A stretch of 64,000 nucleotides of DNA from Desulfosporosinus shakirovi (lineage in GTDB: Bacteria; Bacillota; Desulfitobacteriia; Desulfitobacteriales; Desulfitobacteriaceae), in the NCBI RefSeq assembly GCF_020595055.1, contig NZ_JAJDOO010000022.1, forward strand, positions 1 through 64,000. Direction: 5' to 3'. The notes beneath the pieces were generated by a model. That model did no database searches. It was not told the DNA's origin and saw only the letters and a list, made by a program, of their open reading frames with translations. Positions 25,422 to 34,834 of this stretch are shown here, one piece after another. How positions within the stretch are numbered: the stretch's first letter is position 1; the number at the start of each line of letters is the position of its first letter. The position numbers and the translations under genes are program-made.

Positions 25422-26663
25422 ATGGGAAGCAGCAGTGAATTATTTAGGGTCCAAACCTTGGCTGAGGCAATCGACTCATTAAAACCCTATGTTCTCTCAT
25501 TTTACCAGCGGGTTGAAAAGATACCTTTGGCTGAATCACTGGGACGTATTCTGACGCAGGATATTCCAGCGACCTGTGCCTTACCTCATTTTCGTAAATC
25601 TACCATGGATGGGATGGCTGTCCGAGCGGCAGATACATTCGGTGCCAGTGAAAGTATGCCAGCCTTAATAGAGTGTCGTGGCGAAATACGAATGGGTGAA
25701 GCTCCCTCAAAAACGCTGGAACAGGGGACAGGACTACTAATGCCCACAGGCGGAATGCTTCCTGAGGGAGCGGATGCAGTTGTGATGGTTGAACGGCTTG
25801 AACACTTTGGTGAAACTCTTTATGGTGTCACGAAGGCCGTTGCACCTGGAGAAAATCTTATTGACATTGGGGAAGATTTGGTCGAAGGGGAAATTATTCT
25901 TTCTGAATTTACACGAATCAGGGCCCAGGAAATGGGACTCCTGGCGTCTCTTGGACTGGCTTACATTCCGGTATTACCCCGTTTTAACGTCGGGATTCTT
26001 TCGACTGGGGATGAAATCATTCCTCCTGAACAAGAACCTTTGCCTGGTCAGTCAAGAGATATTAACGGCTATACCTTGCTGGGGCAAGCCTTAGCAAGTG
26101 GTGCGGACGCCCGCTATTACGGAATAGTGAAAGATGATTTGGAAGAGCTCCGTAAAGTACTTGCCCAGATGTTGAAGGAAAATGATGTTGTTTTGCTCTC
26201 CGGCGGGAGTTCAGTAGGGTTACGGGATTTATCCGCCCAACTTATCGGCGAATTAGGAGAGCCGGGACTGCTTTTTCATGGTTTAGCACTTAAGCCAGGT
26301 AAGCCAACGATCGGTGGGGTGGTTGATGGTAAATTAATTTTCGGACTCCCGGGACATCCTGCCTCGGCGATGGTCGTTTTTGACACACTTGTACGTCCGT
26401 TGTTGGATGGTTCATTGTTAAACCCCCAAGTTGATCCTCTGCCCAAGGGGGCCTTATCCCAAAACTTATATTCAGGAAGCGGGCGTGAGGAGTTTGTACG
26501 AGTTCGGCTCATACCGAAGGGTGAAGGATGGCAGGTTGAGCCGGTTCGAGGAAAATCCGGCTTAATAAGAACTATGGTACTAGCTGATGCTATAGTGCAC
26601 ATTCCTTTAGATACAGAAGGTATTGAAGCAGGGAAAGAGGTCTTTTTCCGGCTCTTGCGTTAA
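25422..26663 (+). CDS. moeA: molybdopterin molybdotransferase MoeA
   Basis: A 413-residue MoeA, inserting molybdate or tungstate into adenylated pterin. Characteristic stretches are FRKSTMDGMAVRAADT (the MDG(Y/M)A active-site motif), LMPTGGMLPEGADAVVMVE, GILSTGDEI, VVLLSGGSSVGLRD (gephyrin-like pterin-binding loop) and KPGKPT...GLPGHPASAMV. It starts at ATG 25422 behind GGAAGGTG and stands 80 bases after the ThiF-like gene and 33 bases before a second MoeA-type gene. Two moeA genes side by side occur in organisms using both molybdenum and tungsten; this copy may serve one metal, but the sequence does not say which. Confidence 0.92.
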   Translation: MGSSSELFRVQTLAEAIDSLKPYVLSFYQRVEKIPLAESLGRILTQDIPATCALPHFRKSTMDGMAVRAADTFGASESMPALIECRGEIRMGEAPSKTLEQGTGLLMPTGGMLPEGADAVVMVERLEHFGETLYGVTKAVAPGENLIDIGEDLVEGEIILSEFTRIRAQEMGLLASLGLAYIPVLPRFNVGILSTGDEIIPPEQEPLPGQSRDINGYTLLGQALASGADARYYGIVKDDLEELRKVLAQMLKENDVVLLSGGSSVGLRDLSAQLIGELGEPGLLFHGLALKPGKPTIGGVVDGKLIFGLPGHPASAMVVFDTLVRPLLDGSLLNPQVDPLPKGALSQNLYSGSGREEFVRVRLIPKGEGWQVEPVRGKSGLIRTMVLADAIVHIPLDTEGIEAGKEVFFRLLR

Positions 26664-26696
26664 AATATAACTGTCTTGAAGAGGAGGTAAAGAAAC

Positions 26697-28604
26697 TTGG
26701 AACGACAAATATATCTTAAAAATACGGCTTGGCAAGAAGGCCTAAAGTTAATGATGGACAAGCTTGCCGGGCGTTGTCTTCCCCAAAATGAATCGATAGA
26801 TGTTCGTTTAGCACTGCATAGAATCACGGGGGCGATCGTCAGAGCCAAAAAAAGTTCGCCTCATTTTGCGGCTTCAGCGATGGACGGATATGCTGTTAGG
26901 GCTAAGGATACCCATGGAATCTCGGAGCGTGAGCCTCGTTGGTTAGAACTGGGAGTTCAAGCAATTCAAGTTGATACTGGTGATCCGCTTCCTGAAGGAA
27001 TGGATGCAGTCGTCATGCTCGAAGATGTCTTGGAATTGGGTGAAAAGGGAATTCTGCTCCAAGCCCCTATCGTTCCTTGGAATCATGTTCGTCCAGTAGG
27101 GGAGGATATTGTTGAAGGGGAAGTGCTGCTGCCTATTCATCACCGCATTCGGCCTCAAGACCAGGGGGCATTACTGGCTGCTGGGGTTATAGAGGTTGAA
27201 GTCCGATGCAAACCACGGGTAGGAATCTTGCCGACAGGGGATGAAATCCGGCCCGTGGAAGCTGATTTGCAGGTGGGAGATATTGTAGACAGTAATTCGA
27301 CAGTGCTTGCTTCCTTAGTGGAAGAATGGGGTGGATCTGCGACGATATGGCCGATTACACCGGATAAACAAGAGCAACTGGAAGCTGCTATCTTGCAAAT
27401 GGCAGCTTCTCAGGATATTCTAGTCATCATTGCCGGATCATCCCAGGGGAGGGACGATTATACGTCTCATTTAGTTGGCAAGCATGGAACCCTTTATCTG
27501 CATGGTGTTGCCATTAAACCAGGCAAACCTGTTGTCTTAGGAGAAGTTCAAGATAAGCCTGCTATTGGGATCCCGGGCTATCCGGTGTCGGCTTACTTGA
27601 CCGCGCATTTATTTTTGGAACCTTGGGTGAAGCATTATCAAGGTTTGGGTAAAGATACTCAGACTTCCTTAGATGCTGTGATCAGTAAAAAAGTCTTTTC
27701 CTCGCTCGGCAGCGAAGAGTTCGTGCGGGTTAAGGTGGGAAAAGTCGGAGAGCGTTGGGTTGCCGCTCCTTTGAGCAGAGGGGCGGGTGTCACCATGAGC
27801 TTGGTAAGGGCGGATGGGATGCTTCGGGTTCCTCGCTTACAGGAAGGGTTTCACGAGGGAGAAACAGTGCCGATAGAACTTTTGCGCCCTGTTTCGGAGT
27901 TGGAGGAAACTCTCGTGTGTATTGGCTCCCATGACCTTACCCTGGATGTTTTAAGCAGTCATATGAAGGCCAGAGGCGGGTATGGGGGCATCGCTTCAGC
28001 ACATGTAGGGAGCCTAGCAGGAATTCTGTCCTTGCGCAAAGAGGAAGCTCATTTTGCAGGAATTCACTTGCTCGATCCCGAGACGGGGGAATACAATCAC
28101 GCCTATTTAAAACGGTTTTTACCGGAAAGAGATATTGCTTTGATGAACCTGGTCTATAGGACTCAAGTTCTTATCGTACCCAAAGGTAACCCCCTGAATA
28201 TTAAGGCATTGGCGGATTTTACTAAGCCGGGTGTTCGATTTATTAATCGTCAGGGCGGTTCCGGGACCCGAGTGCTTTTTGATTTCTTGCTCCAGCAACA
28301 AGGGCTTAACAAAGAGCAGATTTTAGGGTATGAACGAGAAGAATTTACGCATTTAGCGGTTGCTATAGCGGTTGCCTCGGGGGCAGCCGATGTTGGATTG
28401 GGTATTCAAAGTGCGGCGGAAGCCTTGGGCCTAGACTATGTTGTCATTGGAGAAGAACGATATGATCTGGCAATTCCGCGTGAATATCTTGAAGAACCCC
28501 GCATGAAGGCGATGATTTCTGTTATCCAAAGTAAAGCCTTCCAAGAGGATGTTCTGGCACTGGGTGGGTATGATGTCCGAGAGACCGGGGTATTTTACGC
28601 CTAA
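26697..28604 (+). CDS. MoeA fused to a periplasmic-binding-protein-like domain
   Basis: 635 residues starting at TTG 26697 behind GAGGAGGT. Residues ~1-400 form a second MoeA (HFAASAMDGYAVRAKDT, GILPTGDEI, IIAGSSQGRDDY, KPGKPVV...GIPGYPVSAYL). Residues ~410-635 are a PBP_like domain: GNPLNIKALADF, FINRQGGSGTR, ADVGLGIQSAAEALGLDYV. The same domain ends the HTH regulator at 48430-49347. Because it lacks a signal peptide, the binding domain is cytoplasmic and may bind the oxyanion or a pterin intermediate. The fusion is known among Firmicutes and archaea, but its ligand is not established to my knowledge. It is the last gene of the AOR/cofactor unit. Confidence 0.88.
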   Translation: MERQIYLKNTAWQEGLKLMMDKLAGRCLPQNESIDVRLALHRITGAIVRAKKSSPHFAASAMDGYAVRAKDTHGISEREPRWLELGVQAIQVDTGDPLPEGMDAVVMLEDVLELGEKGILLQAPIVPWNHVRPVGEDIVEGEVLLPIHHRIRPQDQGALLAAGVIEVEVRCKPRVGILPTGDEIRPVEADLQVGDIVDSNSTVLASLVEEWGGSATIWPITPDKQEQLEAAILQMAASQDILVIIAGSSQGRDDYTSHLVGKHGTLYLHGVAIKPGKPVVLGEVQDKPAIGIPGYPVSAYLTAHLFLEPWVKHYQGLGKDTQTSLDAVISKKVFSSLGSEEFVRVKVGKVGERWVAAPLSRGAGVTMSLVRADGMLRVPRLQEGFHEGETVPIELLRPVSELEETLVCIGSHDLTLDVLSSHMKARGGYGGIASAHVGSLAGILSLRKEEAHFAGIHLLDPETGEYNHAYLKRFLPERDIALMNLVYRTQVLIVPKGNPLNIKALADFTKPGVRFINRQGGSGTRVLFDFLLQQQGLNKEQILGYEREEFTHLAVAIAVASGAADVGLGIQSAAEALGLDYVVIGEERYDLAIPREYLEEPRMKAMISVIQSKAFQEDVLALGGYDVRETGVFYA

Positions 28605-28639
28605 TCAATTGCTTTTGTCTTTAACAGTGTCAATAATTT

Positions 28640-28683
28640 AATTGAAAAGCACCTTCCTACTGATGGGGAGGTGCTTTTCAATT
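28640..28683 (+). terminator. terminator after the MoeA-PBP gene
   Basis: AATTGAAAAGCACC (28640-28653) pairs with GGTGCTTTTCAATT (28670-28683), with the loop between and Ts within the descending arm. Confidence 0.75.
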
Positions 28684-28835
28684 TGTACGATGATATGTCA
28701 AGCGCGAAGGCTCTTCTCAATGTCAATTATAGAGCATAATTTAGCTGTTATTTTTCGACAAATTATTCTAATTAGTAGTGCTGTTTTATGTGGGGATATA
28801 CATCTGGATCGCCAAATGTGGAATTGTCGAAATAT

Positions 28836-28851
28836 TGGCATGAATATTGCA
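28836..28851 (+). promoter_or_regulatory. sigma-54 (-24/-12) promoter of the molybdenum oxidoreductase block
   Basis: TGGCATGAATATTGCA has GG at 28837-28838 and GC at 28849-28850. It has the same 15-base core as the AOR promoter. Just upstream, TTTCGACAA (28753-28761) and TTGTCGAAA (28824-28832) are perfect inverted copies that may bind a regulator. The 5' leader runs to 29033; no gene is seen in 28684-29033. Confidence 0.88.
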
Positions 28852-29033
28852 TAAATAATAAGTATATCCAAGTAGAACAAATAATATCAAACTAAACCAA
28901 ATTGAACAAGTATCGCTAATGACAAGAGAAAAAGAAATGGAGGTTTGGAAATTCGACAAGACAATAACTCGATAGACTTAATGAAGTAACATGAACAGAG
29001 AGTAAATGTGATTCAGAAAAGGAGAGAAAAAGA

Positions 29034-31760
29034 TTGATTAAAAAACATGTCATTATTAACGGTGTCCCTCAGACATTGATAGTCGATGGGGAAGTTACCC
29101 TGGCAAATGTGTTGCGAGGACAACTGCACATGACCGGAACTAAAATTGGATGTGGAAAAGCTCAATGTGGTGCCTGCTCTGTCATTGTGGATGGAAAAGT
29201 GATCCGGTCCTGTGTGACGAAAATCAAACGGGTTGCCGATGATGCTCAGATTACTACGATCGAAGGCGTAGGTACTAAGAAGAACTTACATCCCGTACAA
29301 CTGGCCTGGATGGTCCATGGAGCTGCTCAATGCGGTTTCTGCAGTCCCGGATTTATTGTTTCTGCTAAACAGCTCTTAGATGATAATAGCAATCCTACAA
29401 GAGAAGACGTCCGCGACTGGTTCCAAAAACACAGAAATGCCTGCCGTTGCACAGGCTACAAACCCCTGGTTGATGCGGTTATGACTGCAGCCAAGTTGAT
29501 TCGCGGCGAGATGAAGACCGAAGACCTATGGGAAAAACTGCCGTCCAGTGGCTCCATCTGGGGAAGCAATTACATTCGTCCATCCGCTTTGGCCAAGGTT
29601 ACCGGTACTTGTGACTTTGGCGCAGATTTAGGGGTTAAAATGCCTTGTGGTACTTTGCAGTTAAAACTGGTTCAGGCCAAGGTTTCTCATGCCAATATTA
29701 TATCTATCGATACCTCTGAAGCTGAAAAAATGCCTGGTGTATATAAAGTTATCACCCATAAAGATGTCAAAGGCAAAAACCGGATTACCGGCTTAATCAC
29801 CTTCCCGAATAACAAAGGGGATGGTTGGGACAGGCCGATCCTTTGCGACGAAAAAGTGTTCCAATTTGGTGACGCCATCGCCATTGTAGCGGCCGATACC
29901 GCTGAGCATGCTCAAGCTGCAGTTGACAAAGTTAAGGTAGAGTTGGAAATTCTCCCCGCCTACATGAGTGCCCCGGCAGCCATGGCAGACGACGCTATCG
30001 AGATTCATCCCGGAACTCCTAACGTTTATTGGGAAACCAAGGTGATTAAAGGCGAGGAAACAGCTCCTCTGATGGAAAAAGCAGATATAGTTGTTCAAGA
30101 CGACTTTTATGTAGGACGCCAGCCCCACCTGCCCATCGAGCCTGACGTTGGTTTTGCCTTTATTGATGAAGAGGACCGCGTAGTGATTCATTCCAAAAGT
30201 ATCGGCATTCATCTCCACCAGGCTATGATTGCCCCGGGGCTCGGACTGGAACTAGACAAATTGGTTATCGTACAAAATCCTGCCGGCGGTACCTTTGGTT
30301 ATAAGTTCAGCCCAACCATAGAAGCCTTACTAGGGGTAGCTGCGTTGGCTACAGGTAAGCCTGTATTCCTGGAGTTTGACTACTATCAACAAATTACTTA
30401 CACAGGGAAACGTTCACCGTTCTTTATCAATCTTAAATACGGGGCTACTAAAGAAGGTAAACTGGTTGCCATGGAAGCCGATTGGAGCTGTGATCATGGT
30501 CCGTATTCCGAGTTTGGCGATCTGGTTACCCTGCGGGGCAGTCAATTCATTGGTGCCGGTTATATGATTCCCAATATTCGCAGCAATGGCCGCACTGTCT
30601 GCACAAATCATGCTTGGGGTTCGGCCTTCAGGGGTTACGGATCTCCGCAAAGCCTGTTCGCAACCGAGGTATTGATGGATGAACTGGCGGAAAAACTAGG
30701 AATGGATCCCTTTGAGCTGCGTTACAAAAACGTTTACAGACCCGGTGATACTACTCCTACCGGCAGTGAGCCTGACGTACACAGTATGGTGGAGATAATG
30801 GATAAACTTAAGCCTCTCTATGATGCAGCTAAGAAAAAGGCCGAAGCTGAATCCACTGCCGACAAGAAACGCGGTGCCGGCATCTCTCTCGGCGTCTACG
30901 GTGCCGGTCTGGATAACCCCGACGGTTCAGAGGCTTGGGCTGATTATACGGAAACCGGTGTCACAATTTTCAACGGTTGGGAAGATCACGGACAAGGTGC
31001 GGACATGGGGACACTGGCTACTTCCCATGAGGCTTTGCTTCCCTTGGGAATTAAACCCGAACAAATCAAATTGGTCATGAATGACACCTCTAAAGTTCCC
31101 GCCAGCGGACCTGCCGGTGGCAGCCGTTCCCAAGTAATGACGGGCAACGCCATCAAAATTGCTTGCGAAGAACTGTTAAAAGCAATTCAAAAACCCGATG
31201 GAACTTACCGGACCTATGGAGAACAGGTTGCAGCAGGGTTACCAACCCACTTTGTAGGCAAATATAGCACTCCAGCAGGGTATAATGGTTGTGACCTCGA
31301 AACAGGACAAGGAGTCCCCTTCACCACTTATATGTATGCAGCGTTCCTCTCTGAAGTGGAAGTCGATGTCAAGACAGGTAAAACCAAGGTTCTTGGCATG
31401 AACGGAATATTTGATGTGGGCACCCTTGCTAATAAGTTAGTCGTTGACGGGCAAATGTTTGGCGGAATGGTACAAGGTATTGGCTTGGCTCTCAGCGAAG
31501 ATTTCGAAGATCTTAAAAAGCATATCGATCTGGTTAGCTGCGGTCTGCCCTTCATTAAAGACGCACCTGACAAACTTGTTGTCGATTATGTTATGACTCC
31601 AAGAGAACATGGTCCCTTCGGAGCTTCTGGTGCCGGTGAAGCACCGCTGACCTCTCCTCATGCTTCCATCATTAATGCAATTACAAATGCCTGCGGGGTA
31701 AGGATTACCAAGTTACCAGCCCTGCCTGAAAAAGTACTTGCCGGATTAAAGGCTCAGTAA
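29034..31760 (+). CDS. mop: molybdenum aldehyde oxidoreductase of the Desulfovibrio Mop type (xanthine oxidase family)
   Basis: A 908-residue molybdenum hydroxylase containing both [2Fe-2S] domains and the pterin domains in one chain and no FAD domain. Cys40, 45, 48 and 60 (CGKAQCGAC...C) and Cys100, 103, 137 and 139 (CGFC...CRC) have the same numbering as in D. gigas aldehyde oxidoreductase. The C-terminal GAGEAPLTSP contains the catalytic glutamate of the family. It starts at TTG 29034 behind AAAAGGAGAG. It oxidises aldehydes with water as oxygen source, and electrons must leave through the iron-sulfur clusters to a separate acceptor, probably a product of the genes behind it. It leads a ten-gene unit resembling DVU_1559-1551 of D. 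vulgaris and is probably induced through the sigma-54 promoter. Confidence 0.92.
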   Translation: MIKKHVIINGVPQTLIVDGEVTLANVLRGQLHMTGTKIGCGKAQCGACSVIVDGKVIRSCVTKIKRVADDAQITTIEGVGTKKNLHPVQLAWMVHGAAQCGFCSPGFIVSAKQLLDDNSNPTREDVRDWFQKHRNACRCTGYKPLVDAVMTAAKLIRGEMKTEDLWEKLPSSGSIWGSNYIRPSALAKVTGTCDFGADLGVKMPCGTLQLKLVQAKVSHANIISIDTSEAEKMPGVYKVITHKDVKGKNRITGLITFPNNKGDGWDRPILCDEKVFQFGDAIAIVAADTAEHAQAAVDKVKVELEILPAYMSAPAAMADDAIEIHPGTPNVYWETKVIKGEETAPLMEKADIVVQDDFYVGRQPHLPIEPDVGFAFIDEEDRVVIHSKSIGIHLHQAMIAPGLGLELDKLVIVQNPAGGTFGYKFSPTIEALLGVAALATGKPVFLEFDYYQQITYTGKRSPFFINLKYGATKEGKLVAMEADWSCDHGPYSEFGDLVTLRGSQFIGAGYMIPNIRSNGRTVCTNHAWGSAFRGYGSPQSLFATEVLMDELAEKLGMDPFELRYKNVYRPGDTTPTGSEPDVHSMVEIMDKLKPLYDAAKKKAEAESTADKKRGAGISLGVYGAGLDNPDGSEAWADYTETGVTIFNGWEDHGQGADMGTLATSHEALLPLGIKPEQIKLVMNDTSKVPASGPAGGSRSQVMTGNAIKIACEELLKAIQKPDGTYRTYGEQVAAGLPTHFVGKYSTPAGYNGCDLETGQGVPFTTYMYAAFLSEVEVDVKTGKTKVLGMNGIFDVGTLANKLVVDGQMFGGMVQGIGLALSEDFEDLKKHIDLVSCGLPFIKDAPDKLVVDYVMTPREHGPFGASGAGEAPLTSPHASIINAITNACGVRITKLPALPEKVLAGLKAQ

Positions 31761-31858
31761 TAGTTTGTTTTACAGAGGGGATCTAAATTTGTTCACTCAA
31801 GTTTAGGTTCCCTGTGGTTACCCACAGAGCAAATATTTATAAAGAAGTTGGTGCTGCT

Positions 31859-34159
31859 ATGGATCAGGTTGAACTGAGAAGGCTAGAAAGTAAGTGCAGC
31901 CAAGAAAATCCTCCCGCTTGTACAGCTGGGTGTCCAATCCATGTAGATGTTCGTAAGCTGATGCTGGCCATTCAAAATCAAGACTGGAAAAGCGCCGCAT
32001 CAATACTACAGCAGAAACAGCCCTTTCCGGGAATTATTAGCAGGATTTGTGACCATCCCTGTGAGGATGTGTGTAAACGTAAAGATGTTGGAGCAACCGT
32101 AGCTATTTCTAACTTAGAAAGATTCTGTCTGGAAAATTATGCTCCCAAAATTGCCAATGTAGGAGCTGTTCCCCCTAAAAGCCAGACCGTTGCGGTGGTT
32201 GGCAGTGGGTTAAGAGGCCTGACTACAGCCTATGACCTAGCACGAAAAGGGTACATTGTTACGCTGTTTGAAAAATCAGATCGCTTGGGCGGGAACTTGT
32301 GGAAACATCCAGAGCAACAACTTCCAGCTCAGGTAATTACGAACGAACTTTCAGTTTTGAATCGTCCAAATGTGACAATTGAGCGTAATGCAGGAATAAC
32401 CCGACAGGATTTGTCTCAACTAAAAGAACGGTTTGATGCTTTATATATTGGCTTTGCTGCACAATCTGAAGACGCCTTGGAATTGTTGGGTGAGAATAGC
32501 ACAGTTGACCCCATAAGCTGTACTACGCCAATAGCAGGTGTATTTGCTGGTGGACGGTTTGGCAATAATTCCCCAATCAATGCTGTTGCTGATGGCCGGA
32601 GAGGTGCAGTATCTATCGACAGGTACCTGCAAGGAGCCTCTCTAACTGCCTCCCGCCATGGCGAAGGGGCCTTCGAATCGAAACTATTCGTCAACGTGAA
32701 CAAAATTCCATCCCTGCCTGCTGTACCCATGAGTCATGAATCCGGGGGTTACACTGGCGAAGAAGCTGTCCGGGAAGCCGGTAGGTGCTTAAATTGTCAA
32801 TGCCTTGAATGTGTAAAAGCCTGCAAATATTTGGAGTCCTATGGTGGTTATCCCAAAAAATATTTGCGGGAAATATACAATAACGAATCTATCGTCATGG
32901 GCACACGCCACGCCAACAAGATGATTAATTCCTGCACCCAGTGTGGGTTGTGCGCTGAAGTATGTCCGAATGATCTAGACATGGGACAGGTTTGTCTTGC
33001 ATCCCGGGAAAGTATGGTTAGGAGAGGGAAAATGCCACCGTCTGCCCATGATTTTGCCCTGCGGGATATGGCTTTTAGTAACAGTGAACAATTTGCTTTG
33101 ACTAGACATCAACCAGGGTTCGATTCCAGCAAATATGTTTTCTTTCCAGGCTGTCAATTGAGCGGCTCATCTCCGGAACATGTGGAAAAAGTATATGCCT
33201 ATTTAACAGAACAGCTTGTCGGAGGAGTAGGACTGATGTTGCGCTGCTGCGGTGCTCCTGCGCATTGGGGCGGTGATCAGGGACAGTTTCAAACCAGTTT
33301 CGAGGAGATGGTTGTGGAATGGGAGAACTTGGGTAAACCGCAGCTGATCGTAGCCTGTTCTACCTGTCACAGTATGTTTCGAGAAAAATTACCCGGAGTT
33401 GTCTCTCTTTGGGAACTAATAAAAGATATGGATTTACCCATTCAAGGGGATGGTGCAAATTACGGTAAAGTAGCTGTACAGGACCCCTGTACTACCAGAT
33501 ACGAACAAGGAATACATGAAGCAGTTCGCCATATCTTACTCAGGCTAGGTTGTGAAATTGAAGAATTACCTTATAGTAAAGAACTAACCAAGTGTTGCGG
33601 CTTTGGCGGCCTAACGGCCTTCGCCAATCCGAGACTTGCGCAGCAGATCGTTGAAAATAGGATAAAAGAAAGTACTGTGGACTATGTAGCCTACTGTGCC
33701 ATGTGTAGAGACAGATTTGCTGCTCATGGTAAGCGTACACTACATTTATTAGATCTCATTTTTGCTGATGATCTGCAAAATGCTGCCACCAGACCTGATT
33801 CGGGATTTTCTCAACGGCATGAGCATCGGGCAAGACTCAAAAGAACGTTACTGCATAAGTTCTGGCAAACGCCGCAGGAAAAGGAAAGGGGTTATAGGAC
33901 TATAAAAATAATATGCAATGAAGAAATAAGTAAGCTTATGGAAGAAAGACTAATTTTTATCGAAGATGTTCAGCAGGTAATAGAACATGCAGAAGGCACG
34001 GGAAGCAAATTTATCAATCCGGATAACGGCAACTATTTAGCCTATTTTCGCCCGGCTAGAGTGACATATTGGGTTGAATACCAACCTCAAGAGGATGGTT
34101 TTGTAGTCTTGAACGCATATAGCCACCGGATGGAAATTGTTGAGGAAGTGAAGCCATGA
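31859..34159 (+). CDS. pyridine nucleotide-disulfide oxidoreductase/dicluster/CCG fusion protein
   Basis: A large multi-domain electron-transfer protein (766 residues from ATG 31859, whose MDQVELRRLESKC fits the family N-terminus; an in-frame GTG at 31814 has no ribosome site). Order: a GltD-like N-terminal cysteine domain (CTAGCPIHVDV; CDHPCEDVC), a short FAD/NAD-binding domain (VVGSGLRGLTTAYDL), a dicluster ferredoxin domain (CLNCQCLECVKAC and CTQCGLCAEVCP), and two CCG-type segments as in heterodisulfide reductase subunit B (RCCGAPAHWGG; KCCGFGGL). A ~90-residue basic domain of unknown role ends it. It is the likely electron acceptor for the aldehyde oxidoreductase just upstream. The FAD portion is shorter than in GltD, so NAD(P)H reaction is uncertain. 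Confidence 0.82.
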   Translation: MDQVELRRLESKCSQENPPACTAGCPIHVDVRKLMLAIQNQDWKSAASILQQKQPFPGIISRICDHPCEDVCKRKDVGATVAISNLERFCLENYAPKIANVGAVPPKSQTVAVVGSGLRGLTTAYDLARKGYIVTLFEKSDRLGGNLWKHPEQQLPAQVITNELSVLNRPNVTIERNAGITRQDLSQLKERFDALYIGFAAQSEDALELLGENSTVDPISCTTPIAGVFAGGRFGNNSPINAVADGRRGAVSIDRYLQGASLTASRHGEGAFESKLFVNVNKIPSLPAVPMSHESGGYTGEEAVREAGRCLNCQCLECVKACKYLESYGGYPKKYLREIYNNESIVMGTRHANKMINSCTQCGLCAEVCPNDLDMGQVCLASRESMVRRGKMPPSAHDFALRDMAFSNSEQFALTRHQPGFDSSKYVFFPGCQLSGSSPEHVEKVYAYLTEQLVGGVGLMLRCCGAPAHWGGDQGQFQTSFEEMVVEWENLGKPQLIVACSTCHSMFREKLPGVVSLWELIKDMDLPIQGDGANYGKVAVQDPCTTRYEQGIHEAVRHILLRLGCEIEELPYSKELTKCCGFGGLTAFANPRLAQQIVENRIKESTVDYVAYCAMCRDRFAAHGKRTLHLLDLIFADDLQNAATRPDSGFSQRHEHRARLKRTLLHKFWQTPQEKERGYRTIKIICNEEISKLMEERLIFIEDVQQVIEHAEGTGSKFINPDNGNYLAYFRPARVTYWVEYQPQEDGFVVLNAYSHRMEIVEEVKP

Positions 34160-34368
34160 ATAAGACAGCAAATCTGCCGCCCAAACCTGTATGGAAGTGC
34201 GGAAAATGTGGTGGTGAACTAAAGCATGGTACGGTAAAAATAACCTATCTAGGAAATGATCTTAGAGTTGAAGAACTGAAATGCCTTAATTGCGGCTTGG
34301 TGTTGATCACTGAAGAGCTGGCTTTAGGCAAAATGTTTGAAGTAGAACAAAGCCTTGAGGATAAGTAG
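34156..34368 (+). CDS. small CxxC redox protein, DVU_1557 family
   Basis: A 70-residue protein with two C-x-x-C pairs (WKCGKCGGELKHG and LKCLNCGLVL), spaced like a zinc ribbon or rubredoxin-like site. Its ATG overlaps the stop of the preceding flavin/iron-sulfur gene, so the pair is translated together. Proteins of this description travel with Mop-type aldehyde oxidoreductases and are labelled DVU_1557-family redox proteins (recalled from database naming). A role in electron transfer or metal delivery is inferred from the cysteines and from linkage; nothing more specific can be seen. Confidence 0.75.
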   Translation: MNKTANLPPKPVWKCGKCGGELKHGTVKITYLGNDLRVEELKCLNCGLVLITEELALGKMFEVEQSLEDK

Positions 34369-34382
34369 AGGGAGGGAGCAGA

Positions 34383-34829
34383 ATGGCGGTCGATGCCTTT
34401 CGCCTGTTTCAATTGGCTACTCAGGGATTCTGTTGCAGTCAGATTATGCTAATTCTCGGTTTAGATGAACAAGGAACGGAAAACCCCGACTTGATTAAAG
34501 CAATGCAAGGATTATGTGGTGGTATAGGCAGGTCGGGGAAAACCTGTGGTGCACTTACCGGGGGGGCATGTTTAGTAGGATTGAACGCAGGGAAGGGGAG
34601 TCCCAGCGAGTTCAGCCACGCCAAAATAAACCCTATGATTAATGTCTTACTGGAGTGGTTTGAAGAAACCCATGGCAGTATCGAATGCTCAGGAATTTTA
34701 GATCACTCTCTGGATGAGGGCAACGAGTATCCTGTACAATGCGGCAATATTGTTTCAACCACCTTTAGTAAGGTATATGAAATTTTAGCGGTCTATACCG
34801 AAGACCCTGAGTCGATGGACGAGGGTTAA
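34383..34829 (+). CDS. C-GCAxxG-C-C family redox protein, DVU_1555 type
   Basis: 148 residues. The family pattern is clear: GFCCSQIML near residue 18, LCGGIGRSGKTCGALTGGACLVGL around residues 42-65 (the C-G-A-x-x-G-x-C core), and later cysteines in the C-terminal part (SIECSG, VQCGNIV). Such small proteins are thought to bind a metal or iron-sulfur cluster and act in redox or transport. It starts at ATG 34383 behind GGAGGGAG, 15 bases after the CxxC protein, and is followed 5 bases later by the methyltransferase gene. Its function in this block is unknown; co-occurrence suggests electron transfer with the aldehyde oxidoreductase. Confidence 0.78.
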   Translation: MAVDAFRLFQLATQGFCCSQIMLILGLDEQGTENPDLIKAMQGLCGGIGRSGKTCGALTGGACLVGLNAGKGSPSEFSHAKINPMINVLLEWFEETHGSIECSGILDHSLDEGNEYPVQCGNIVSTTFSKVYEILAVYTEDPESMDEG

Positions 34830-34834
34830 AGACT

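Noticed and set aside
28684-28835. Copies of the AOR-type TGYTC-N7-GARCA site before the Mop promoter
   Set aside because: Only partial matches with wrong spacing (such as TGTCAATTATAGAGCA); not reported as a site.
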